Shown here piece after piece: positions 14,691 to 20,281 of a stretch of DNA of 20,281 nt. The notes under the pieces are model-generated. The model did no database searches. It saw nothing but the letters and a program-made list of their open reading frames with translations, and had not been told where the DNA came from. The DNA lies in the NCBI GenBank assembly GCA_964558235.1, contig CAZLCK010000024.1, forward strand, positions 1 to 20,281, written 5' to 3'. Source of the DNA: CAZLCK01 sp964558235. Lineage in GTDB: Bacteria > Actinomycetota > Coriobacteriia > Coriobacteriales > CADBOM01. A program made the translations under genes and the position numbers. Numbering within the stretch: position 1 is the stretch's first letter; every line of letters begins with the position of its first letter.

Positions 14691-15968
14691 ATGAACGACG
14701 TCGTTTCATCGAAGGGGAGGAATCCTTGGCTGGTATATGTCTTCATATTGTTGACAGCTATCACCTTTGCAATCGGCCAGTTTAAAGTTCCTCCTGTAAT
14801 GACGCTAGCTATGGAGGATCTTGGTATTGGACTTACTCAGGGCGGACTATTGATGTCGATCGTAGCAATTACGGCTATCGTCCTAGCGCTTTTTGGCGGA
14901 CTTCTTACAGTTAGGTACAAGCCTAAAACGCTCGGAATCGTCGCCTTGTTCTGCGCAATTTTAGGCAATATCGTAGGTTTAGTTGCACCAACCTTTGAAG
15001 TGCTACTAGTTGCAAGACTATTTGAAGGACTTGGCTATGGTATGCAAACTACCGTTATGCCAACGCTTATTTCCGAAGTTTTTCCAGCAAACAGGCGTTC
15101 TGTTCCAATGGCCCTCTACTCCATTTGGGTCTCCATCGGAATGCTATTTATCTACAATTACGCCAACGTTCTCACCGAAAATGGATTTCTTTGGGTTGAG
15201 GGTTGGAGATCTTGCTGGCTCTTCTGCACAGTTTTGTTCATAGTTATCGCAATCCTGTTTATTCTCATCGTTAAGGCTCCCAAAGAGTCAGCGTTTGGTT
15301 CTGAAGGCTCGACTTGGGCAGAGCAGCGCCGTGCGATGGCGACCGAGGCTAAAAACTCATCAGTTTGGTTCTTAACATTGGTGTTTGCAGTTTTTGGACT
15401 TGGCTGCTCTGGTTATACAACATTTGCTCCAACATTTTGCCAGCAAGTCTTGGGTATGGATCTAGCAACCGCCAATAGCGACACAAGCTTCCTTACAGTC
15501 GGAATGCTTGCAGGTGGTTTTATCATGACAGCTGTTGTAGGTGCATATAAGCGAGAGCGTTCAGTGCTCCTTTTGATATGCACTGTCATCACCGGTATTT
15601 TCTTTGCAGTATCTTTCATGCTTACAGACGCTTCGCAAGTCATTCCATTCTGCATCATCTTTGGTATCGTATTGCAGATGATTCCACCTGTAACCTTTGC
15701 AGTTGCTCCTCAAGCCGCTATGATGCCTCAAACCGTTGGTATGGCAATCGGTATTGCAACAGCTGGTGATCATCTTGGATCGTTTATCGGTACTGTCTCG
15801 ATCGGAGCTATCGTCGAAGCCGCTGGAAACGATTGGTTCGCAGCAGTTCCTGCAATGGCCGCCTATGCACTACTCGGACTCATTGGAGCTGTCGGATTTG
15901 TTATAGCTATGAAAAAGCATGGCAAAACCACCATCGCTCCAGAAAAGCAACAAAGTGCCGAAGCATAG
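14691..15968 (+). CDS. MFS permease, CynX/NimT-like
   Basis: This is an integral membrane transporter of the major facilitator superfamily. The 425-residue protein shows about twelve hydrophobic helices in two halves, with a cytoplasmic loop near KAPKESAFGSEGSTWAEQRR between them. Family-type features include ARLFEGLGYGMQTTVMPTLISEVFPANRR after helix 4 and the Gly/Ala-rich later helices. The substrate cannot be assigned; CynX/NimT-like proteins carry small anions or drugs. The ATG at 14691 with GGGAGG a few bases upstream is preferred over the GTG at 14673. It is a single-gene unit: a structured leader lies before it and a strong terminator after it. Confidence 0.88.
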   Translation: MNDVVSSKGRNPWLVYVFILLTAITFAIGQFKVPPVMTLAMEDLGIGLTQGGLLMSIVAITAIVLALFGGLLTVRYKPKTLGIVALFCAILGNIVGLVAPTFEVLLVARLFEGLGYGMQTTVMPTLISEVFPANRRSVPMALYSIWVSIGMLFIYNYANVLTENGFLWVEGWRSCWLFCTVLFIVIAILFILIVKAPKESAFGSEGSTWAEQRRAMATEAKNSSVWFLTLVFAVFGLGCSGYTTFAPTFCQQVLGMDLATANSDTSFLTVGMLAGGFIMTAVVGAYKRERSVLLLICTVITGIFFAVSFMLTDASQVIPFCIIFGIVLQMIPPVTFAVAPQAAMMPQTVGMAIGIATAGDHLGSFIGTVSIGAIVEAAGNDWFAAVPAMAAYALLGLIGAVGFVIAMKKHGKTTIAPEKQQSAEA

Positions 15969-16023
15969 TCTTAATTAGATAAAAGTTCGAACAAATTAGA
16001 TCTAAAGGTTTTGAGCTTTATGG

Positions 16024-16062
16024 ATGAAACCCTTCAGAAGATGCATTTCTGGAGGGTTTCAT
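16024..16062 (+). terminator. Intrinsic terminator after the MFS gene
   Basis: A 17-pair stem joins 16024-16040 with 16046-16062 (GAAACCCTTCAGAA with TTCTGGAGGGTTTC at its core, two G-U pairs) around a 5-base loop. It starts about 55 bases after the stop. The T-rich part is inside the 3' arm, so it may work in both directions. Confidence 0.75.
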
Positions 16063-16219
16063 ATCGATGGTTGTGTGCCGAGCACGACACGTTTTCTAAT
16101 GGGCGATGAGTTCCCAGCGCACCCGGCTGGGAATCTCCTAGTGTGCAGTAGCGGCGGGAATCTATAAAAGATAGGCTTCAACATAGAGTAGTGGCTATAT
16201 TCGATTACCCTTTGTCTTC
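16063..16219. other. GC-rich spacer with hairpin, no gene seen
   Basis: TTCCCAGC (16111-16118) pairs with GCTGGGAA (16126-16133) over a 7-base loop. The motif GGC(T)GGGAATCT occurs at 16125-16136 and again, lacking the T, at 16153-16163. Composition is richer in GC than the surrounding DNA. A 67-codon frame on the minus strand is not supported as a gene. Confidence 0.4.
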
Positions 16220-16265
16220 TTGTGATTTGAAACACTTGAGAGTAAAATGCAAGTTTTATCAAGTG
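16220..16265 (+). promoter_or_regulatory. Promoter of the gtrA-like gene with overlapping inverted repeat
   Basis: A -35 box TTGTGA (16220-16225) and a -10 box TAAAAT (16243-16248) are exactly 17 bases apart, and transcription would start near 16255. CACTTGA (16233-16239) and TCAAGTG (16259-16265) are perfect inverted arms flanking the -10 box, placed as an operator would be. Confidence 0.6.
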
Positions 16266-16283
16266 AAATAAGTCGAGGATTTT

Positions 16284-16691
16284 ATGTCACAAAGCAATCA
16301 AGACTCAAACGATCATTTAGATCTAGTAAAACAAGGTTTGAAATATGTAGGAGTGGGTTGTTCTTCAGCGGCAATCGAACTCGCTGTTTTTCAGCTTTTA
16401 TTGTTGTTTTCACCCTTTGAGATAATCGGTTCAAACGTTGTAGCGCTGGTATGTTCGATGACATTTAACTTTTTGATGAATCGTTTGTTTACATTTAAAA
16501 GTTCATGCAATCTACTAAGAAGTCTTATTCCCTATCTGATTCTTTTTGCCTTTAACACTACAATCACAACAGCAGCGCTTACATATTTAGTAGATCACGA
16601 AGGCTGGAACTCTGTGATATCCAAGCTTTTAACTATGGTATGTGTGACTGCTTGGAATTTTGTTCTATATAGAAAAGTAATCTTTCGTTAA
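16284..16691 (+). CDS. GtrA-family four-helix membrane protein
   Basis: GtrA-like proteins (PF04138) are small membrane proteins thought to help move lipid-linked sugars across the membrane or to assist wall or O-antigen glycosylation. The 135 residues show the family hallmarks: LKYVGVGCSSAAIELAVF at helix 1, then the NFLMNRLFTFKSS segment, a third helix around LIPYLILFAFNTTITTAAL, and a fourth ending in WNFVLYRKVIFR. The ATG at 16284 has GAGGA about six bases upstream. It is a stand-alone unit with its own promoter and no glycosyltransferase beside it, so the pathway is unknown. Its stop codon lies at the edge of a compositionally different segment. Confidence 0.85.
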   Translation: MSQSNQDSNDHLDLVKQGLKYVGVGCSSAAIELAVFQLLLLFSPFEIIGSNVVALVCSMTFNFLMNRLFTFKSSCNLLRSLIPYLILFAFNTTITTAALTYLVDHEGWNSVISKLLTMVCVTAWNFVLYRKVIFR

Positions 16692-16842
16692 GCGAGTATT
16701 TTGTACGTGTCGGTATGCACGCGAGAGAACTCGGCGCTCAACTTGCCGAAGTCAATCTTGCTGATGTCGAATTTGGTGCTCGCTTTCTTGTCCTCGTCGG
16801 TGACGAAGACCCTTTGAAGATCCTTCGCGGCTAGTGTTGACG
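16688..16842 (-). pseudogene. 3' remnant of a gene, possibly a type I restriction R subunit
   Basis: On the minus strand an open frame ends with TAA at 16690-16688 and reads protein-like: DLQRVFVTDEDKK, then FDISKIDFGKLSAEF and SRVHTDTYKILA. Codon use is GC-rich and unlike the flanking genes. The frame stays open up to about 16951 but has no start codon before an in-frame stop, and its upstream part looks AT-rich and non-protein-like. This suggests the 5' end of the gene was lost. The FDISKIDF.KL..EF pattern recalls the late part of HsdR-type restriction subunits, but that is from memory and weak. The stop overlaps the gtrA-like stop codon, so a recombination junction probably lies here. Confidence 0.5.
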
Positions 16843-16858
16843 AGAGTTTTAAAGACTG

Positions 16859-16932
16859 ATTTTGCAGTAAACCGGTTATAATTGAATCTGTATTTTGCAG
16901 GTTTTTCAGAATATTAAAGTTAAATTTTGCAG
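16859..16932 (+). promoter_or_regulatory. Promoter region with three ATTTTGCAG repeats upstream of the DUF4143 ATPase
   Basis: ATTTTGCAG occurs at 16859-16867, 16892-16900 and 16924-16932, that is, at 33- and 32-base intervals. A perfect -10 box TATAAT lies at 16877-16882, between the first and second copies, with no good -35 box. The first repeat would fall in the -35/-10 spacer and the other two in the 5' untranslated RNA. The layout suggests control of the ATPase gene, possibly by its own product. Confidence 0.5.
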
Positions 16933-16957
16933 GAACCGCAGGTTAGAGGCTTATATC

Positions 16958-18277
16958 ATGTCTTTATTAAAAAGAAAAATCACCGAATCCATCAATTCTT
17001 GGAAAAGAACGAAAACAAACCAGGGACTTCTGATCACCGGTGCTCGCCAGGTAGGAAAAACAAGTTCTATCCTCGAGTATGCTGAAAGAGAGTACGACAA
17101 TCTCGTTAAGATCGACTTTGTAGAGCAGCCCGATGCCGTAAAGGTAATCACAGGAGCTAAGAGTCTGGATGACCTACTTATGAGAGTTACCGCCTTGGCA
17201 AGCAGGCCCCTTTCTGACGGAAAGACTCTTCTCTTCTTTGACGAGGTGCAACAGTGCGAAGAAGCTCTCACTTGGATGCGATATCTAGCGACAGACAAGC
17301 GCTTCGACGTGATCTACTCAGGTTCTATGCTGGGGGTTTCAGCTTACGATTTTCGCTCCTTGCCTGCCGGGACTCTCGATATTATCGAAATGTTTCCTAT
17401 GGATTTACAGGAATTCAGCTGGGCTGTGGGCGTTGACGATTCGCTCTGGGAAGCTGCTCGTGAATGCTTCGAACGCCGCGAGATAGTCCCCGAATTCATC
17501 CATGATAGGCTTATGGATTGTTTTATGCGCTACGTCCTTATTGGCGGTATGCCTGAAGCTGTCCAGGTGTTCTGTTCGACACATGACACACAGGCTATGC
17601 GGGTTCGGCAAAAAGGAATTAGGCAAGCCTACCGTCACGACATTAAAAAATACGTGAAAGACCCGGTTCATGCCCAGCGCATCCAAACGATTTACGATGC
17701 GCTACCAGGACAGCTAGCCAAAGACAATAAACGCTTCATTGTCTCGGGGATAGACAAGCGCAAGCGCTTCGATGAGATGCGCCCCGACTTCGACTGGCTC
17801 AAAAACGCCGGTGTTGCTCTGCCCGTGATAAGGTCATCTGAAGCTATCTTCCCATTAGGGCTGTCCGAAGAAGGTAGCTTCTTTAAATTTTATATGAGCG
17901 ACGTGGGTCTTCTTTTTTCTACTTTCGCGTCGGTCGATGTGGAGCAGCTGCTTCTTGCCCGCGATTCCATCAACATGGGATCGGCGTTTGAGAATGCCGT
18001 AGCACAGGAACTGCGCGCACACGGGCATGAATCACTGCATTACTATTCGTCGAAGGGGATCGGCGAAGTAGACTTTCTCCTAGAAAGAAGTCGGGGAATT
18101 GGAATCCAGCCCGTTGAGGTCAAGTCTGGCAAAACCAGCCACAAGCATGCTTCGCTGGATGCGCTGCTCGCAGTTGAAAACTACATCCTAGAGAATCCGA
18201 TAGTATTGCATACTCGCAACGTTGAAACGGACAACCCTGTCACATATTTCCCTCTTTACATGGTCGCCTTCCTGTAG
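16958..18277 (+). CDS. ATPase of the AAA_14/DUF4143 family (COG1373)
   Basis: The protein has an N-terminal P-loop ATPase domain: Walker A GARQVGKT at 28-35 and Walker B LLFFDEVQQ at 91-99. A YSGSMLGV sensor-like segment and a DIIEMFPMDLQEF region follow. The C-terminal half is the DUF4143 part, with a PD-(D/E)XK-nuclease-like pattern GEVDFLL (Asp372) and PVEVKSGK (Glu387, Lys389). Family members are common accessory proteins of unknown biochemical role. The ATG at 16958 is chosen for AGAGG eight bases upstream, giving 439 residues; a TTG at 16895 would add 21 poorly protein-like residues encoded by the repeat region. GC content is clearly above that of the housekeeping genes, so recent acquisition is likely. 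Confidence 0.88.
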   Translation: MSLLKRKITESINSWKRTKTNQGLLITGARQVGKTSSILEYAEREYDNLVKIDFVEQPDAVKVITGAKSLDDLLMRVTALASRPLSDGKTLLFFDEVQQCEEALTWMRYLATDKRFDVIYSGSMLGVSAYDFRSLPAGTLDIIEMFPMDLQEFSWAVGVDDSLWEAARECFERREIVPEFIHDRLMDCFMRYVLIGGMPEAVQVFCSTHDTQAMRVRQKGIRQAYRHDIKKYVKDPVHAQRIQTIYDALPGQLAKDNKRFIVSGIDKRKRFDEMRPDFDWLKNAGVALPVIRSSEAIFPLGLSEEGSFFKFYMSDVGLLFSTFASVDVEQLLLARDSINMGSAFENAVAQELRAHGHESLHYYSSKGIGEVDFLLERSRGIGIQPVEVKSGKTSHKHASLDALLAVENYILENPIVLHTRNVETDNPVTYFPLYMVAFL

Positions 18278-18366
18278 CATTGTGTGTCATCAAAGACTAC
18301 GCCATTACTGCACTACTCAAGAACCAAATACTCATAGCCTCGCAGCATAGATAATCAGTTTTAGTT

Positions 18367-18420
18367 GCCGCCCTGCACTTTTCAAATGCATGAACTTGGA
18401 AAGGCTGTGTGTGGGACGGC
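18367..18420. terminator. Shared hairpin between the convergent ATPase genes
   Basis: GCCGCCCTGCAC (18367-18378) pairs with GTGTGGGACGGC (18409-18420) with one mismatch and two G-U pairs over a 30-base loop; a further short stem can form inside. TTT follows on the + strand, and the minus-strand gene ends directly beside it at 18422. It probably serves both convergent genes. Confidence 0.45.
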
Positions 18421-18421
18421 T

Positions 18422-19828
18422 TTAGGCGTACATCTCGTCAAGGGTGATGAGCCGCAGCGTCTCGTTTGCTTGCGCCTCAAAACCTGAGCGCGAGAAAAAC
18501 CCGTGAGAATAGCAGGATAATCCCGTCTGTGTCACCTGCCCGATTTCGTCATCAATCATACGCTGAGTTACCGGAGTGCCCCGGAACTTCGCTTCGTAGA
18601 ACACGTAGCCATTCGGATCATGAGTGACCACATCGAACTCCCCACTCGTATGCTGCACCGGATCGTTGTACCAAAAGCGACCAATGGCATCGAAGGGCGG
18701 CTCGATCGCGCCAAGCTTGTTTTGTCGCACCAGATACTGCCGGCAAACTTCCTCAAACATACGAGGCACGTATTGTTCCTCGAATTCCCCCGCCACAAAA
18801 CGATCGAAAAAGGTCTTCGGATCGAGTGCCTGGCGCTGAGACAAAAACCGAAATACGTAGCGGTAATAAAAAAGCGTCAGCGGATCTGCAATACGATACG
18901 CACTTTTTCTTTTGTTCTGCGGCTCATTGATTGGAACGCGCTTTTCGACCAGGCCCATTTCTTCAAGCTTAAGCAGCACATCCGCCATAGCTGAGCTGCT
19001 GGAAACATGAGACTGCGCAAGCACATCCTTCCAGCGCGAATGACCCTGAGAAAGCGCTGTGAACACCTCGTTGGCGTTCGTAATCTTTGCGATTTCGCTG
19101 CTGAGGTACAGCGGGACTTCGTTTTCGAGCCTCGCCCCTGGTGTTGTTATAAGCTCAATAATGTTGTCGTGCACCGAACTGTCCTGATCGATGAGCTGGT
19201 TGTAATAGGGAACGCCCCCAAAGACGCTGTATAGGCGCACCTTGTCTTCAGCGGAAAAATCGGGATAAAAGCGGGCGGAATCGTAATAGTCCATCGGGTT
19301 GAGACCAAGGGCAAGATCGATGCGCCCATATAGGGGATTTGAAGCCTCGATCAGTGCTTTCATCACTGAAACGTAGGAGCCGCACAGCACTATCTTAAGC
19401 TGCGAATCATTGCGATGCTCATCTATTGCCACCTGGATGATACTGTCAAGACCCTTCACGGCATCGCGTAGATATGGGTATTCATCCAGGACTAGTACGA
19501 TGTTTTGTTCGCGGGCTTGCGTAAAAAGGAAATCAAGAAACTCTCGTATACTGCCAAGCGCAAGAGGCGGAAAGCCGAATAGATCCGAAGCGAGACCACT
19601 CAGGCTCTGCACGTTGTCCGCCTCAGAAGTCTGCCGGCATTCGTAGTAGATGGATGTGATCTGAGGTGTGGTCTGAGACGTGCGACTTAAAGCCTGTTTG
19701 ATAAGCTCGCTTTTCCCGATGCGACGGCGGCCGTATATCAGGATATTTCGCTGTTCGGGCTGCGCGAACTCCTTGCCTATGCGGGCAAGTTCGCGTTCTC
19801 TTCCGATGAAATTTGTTTTTGCGTTCAT
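18422..19828 (-). CDS. ATPase of the ATPase_2/DUF234 family (COG1672) with nuclease-like C-terminus
   Basis: The 468-residue protein starts with MNAKTNFIGRERELARI, typical of archaeal-type ATPase_2 proteins. Walker A is GRRRIGKS (33-40) and Walker B is VLVLDEYP (111-118), followed by LCGSYVSVM. A winged-helix-like middle (SHVSSSSAMADVLLKLEEMGLVEKR) leads into the DUF234 region. The C-terminus shows a PD-(D/E)XK-like set in GEFDVV and FYEAKFR (Asp399, Glu412, Lys414). The cellular role of the family is unknown. The ATG at 19828 has AGGA eight bases upstream. It converges on the DUF4143 ATPase across a 144-base gap. It is GC-rich relative to the housekeeping genes, like its neighbour, so both probably arrived together. 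Confidence 0.9.
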   Translation of the reverse strand: MNAKTNFIGRERELARIGKEFAQPEQRNILIYGRRRIGKSELIKQALSRTSQTTPQITSIYYECRQTSEADNVQSLSGLASDLFGFPPLALGSIREFLDFLFTQAREQNIVLVLDEYPYLRDAVKGLDSIIQVAIDEHRNDSQLKIVLCGSYVSVMKALIEASNPLYGRIDLALGLNPMDYYDSARFYPDFSAEDKVRLYSVFGGVPYYNQLIDQDSSVHDNIIELITTPGARLENEVPLYLSSEIAKITNANEVFTALSQGHSRWKDVLAQSHVSSSSAMADVLLKLEEMGLVEKRVPINEPQNKRKSAYRIADPLTLFYYRYVFRFLSQRQALDPKTFFDRFVAGEFEEQYVPRMFEEVCRQYLVRQNKLGAIEPPFDAIGRFWYNDPVQHTSGEFDVVTHDPNGYVFYEAKFRGTPVTQRMIDDEIGQVTQTGLSCYSHGFFSRSGFEAQANETLRLITLDEMYA

Positions 19829-19840
19829 TTAGTCGATCCT

Positions 19841-19871
19841 AACCGAGTCGGTTTTATCCGACCAAATGATA
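19841..19871 (-). promoter_or_regulatory. Extended -10 promoter and overlapping palindromes of the DUF234 ATPase
   Basis: On the minus strand TGCTATCAT (hexamer 19871-19866) is an extended -10 match. Just downstream two palindromes overlap: GTCGG-N6-CCGAC (19847-19862) and AACCGA-N-TCGGTT (19841-19853), sharing one half-site. They lie between the promoter and the ribosome binding site, as for an autoregulatory operator. Confidence 0.45.
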
Positions 19872-19954
19872 GCACATGGAGATCAGGTGGCTATTCACTA
19901 ACAGGCAAAAAAGACTAAAACTTATCCCAAGAACATTCCATCCCTTTTTGTGAG

Positions 19955-19966
19955 ACGTTGCAACGT
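19955..19966. promoter_or_regulatory. 12-bp perfect palindrome upstream of the secreted-protein promoter
   Basis: ACGTTGCAACGT is a perfect palindrome ending 17 bases before the -35 box. It is flanked by GTGA and TCAC, which extend the symmetry if one base is bulged. It is positioned like a binding site for a dimeric regulator. Confidence 0.45.
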
Positions 19967-19983
19967 TCACTAGAACTTGCCGC

Positions 19984-20014
19984 TTGACAAAAATATGCGG
20001 GGGGGGGGTACTCT
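19984..20014 (+). promoter_or_regulatory. Promoter with G10 tract in the -35/-10 spacer
   Basis: A perfect -35 box TTGACA (19984-19989) is followed by a 19-base spacer that contains ten consecutive G (19999-20008), then TACTCT (20009-20014), which fits the actinobacterial -10 pattern TAnnnT. The spacer is two bases longer than the optimal 17, so loss of two G would restore it. This is the layout of a slippage-switched promoter. The downstream gene encodes an exported protein. Confidence 0.7.
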
Positions 20015-20085
20015 TTGTAGATTGTGTGGACATAAAAGATCAGCTTGAGGCTAGATTGTCAGCTTTTTTGGAGGGAAAAGACACT

Positions 20086-20281
20086 ATGAACGTAGCATCA
20101 ATCCATAAAGGTTTTCTAAGGAAAACATTACTAAGTATTTTGGCAGTAATACTTGTTCTGTCTGGTGTTTTCACCAATTCATTTGCATACGCATATACGA
20201 TACAGACAGGACCAACTATCGAATTCATAGAAATAGACAGTGAAGATGATTTTGATTATTCAAGTGCCAATGGCAAGTATA
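20086..20281 (+). CDS. Secreted or surface protein, N-terminal part (cut by window end)
   Basis: Only the first 65 codons are in the window, and the frame is still open at the edge. Residues 1-34 form a Sec signal peptide: a basic start with HKGFLRK, a hydrophobic core LLSILAVILVLSGVF, and a likely signal peptidase I site after NSFAYA. The mature part begins Tyr-Thr and is acidic (EFIEIDSEDDFDYSS). There is no Cys at the cleavage site, so it is not a lipoprotein. The ATG at 20086 has GGAGGG (20070-20075) ten bases upstream. The adhesin or surface role is inference from the signal peptide and the switch-like promoter; no family can be named from this fragment. Confidence 0.8.
   Translation, partial: MNVASIHKGFLRKTLLSILAVILVLSGVFTNSFAYAYTIQTGPTIEFIEIDSEDDFDYSSANGKY

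Noticed and set aside
16111..16138. Single type I-E-like CRISPR repeat (GAGTTCCCAGCGC plus GCTGGGAAT)
   Set aside because: There is only one full copy, and the partial second copy is about 28 bases away, not one repeat plus one spacer. No cas genes are present.
16059..16262. 67-codon frame on the minus strand
   Set aside because: It crosses the terminator edge and the gtrA-like promoter, has no ribosome binding site and no family-like pattern.
16895..16957. TTG 16895 as start of the DUF4143 ATPase
   Set aside because: The added residues are encoded by the ATTTTGCAG repeat region and do not look like protein; ATG 16958 has a good ribosome binding site.
18620..18994. 124-codon frame on the + strand within the DUF234 ATPase
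   Set aside because: It is a shadow of the minus-strand gene, whose conserved motifs account for this DNA.
1..20281. tRNA, rRNA genes or insertion sequences
   Set aside because: No cloverleaf-like segments, rRNA stretches, transposases or terminal inverted repeats with target duplications were recognised by eye. A tRNA or covariance-model scan would settle it.

Overview
The window reads as a chromosomal segment of a moderately AT-rich member of the Actinobacteria, most likely class Coriobacteriia (inference). The order lepA - hemW - hrcA - dnaJ - rsmE - phoH - ybeY - era - recO is the conserved actinobacterial arrangement. The extra dusB, mtaB and diacylglycerol-kinase-type genes, the modest GC content and the GTG/TTG starts suit a low-GC coriobacterial lineage. 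Species cannot be named from the sequence alone.

Region 1 (1-918): flank with a small one-helix membrane protein having a Ser/Tyr/Asn-rich tail, then a spacer with a strong 15-bp hairpin. Region 2 (919-14340): a housekeeping block, all on the + strand and tightly packed. It covers ribosome back-translocation (lepA), tRNA and rRNA modification and maturation (dusB, mtaB, rsmE, ybeY, era), heme handling (hemW), heat-shock control and chaperone (hrcA behind a degenerate CIRCE operator, then dnaJ), a PhoH-type ATPase, a lipid kinase and recombination repair (recO). Several proteins carry lineage-type insertions: two abutting in-frame tandem repeats in HemW, a Ser/Ala/Gly linker in HrcA, and terminal extensions in RsmE. 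A 30-codon micro-ORF is wedged between dusB and hemW with ATGA overlaps at both ends.

Region 3 (14341-16691): accessory membrane genes. An MFS permease sits behind a two-hairpin leader and is followed by a strong terminator; a GtrA-family membrane protein follows with its own recognisable promoter. Region 4 (16688-19862): a visibly more GC-rich island holding a truncated gene remnant on the minus strand and two convergent ATPases (AAA_14/DUF4143 type and ATPase_2/DUF234 type). Each ATPase ends in a PD-(D/E)XK-like motif and each has repeats or palindromes at its promoter. This looks horizontally acquired.

Region 5 (19863-20281): the start of a secreted protein gene, cut by the window end. 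Its -35 and apparent -10 boxes are separated by a spacer containing a run of ten G. This is the classic design of a slipped-strand phase-variable promoter and is the most interesting item in the window.
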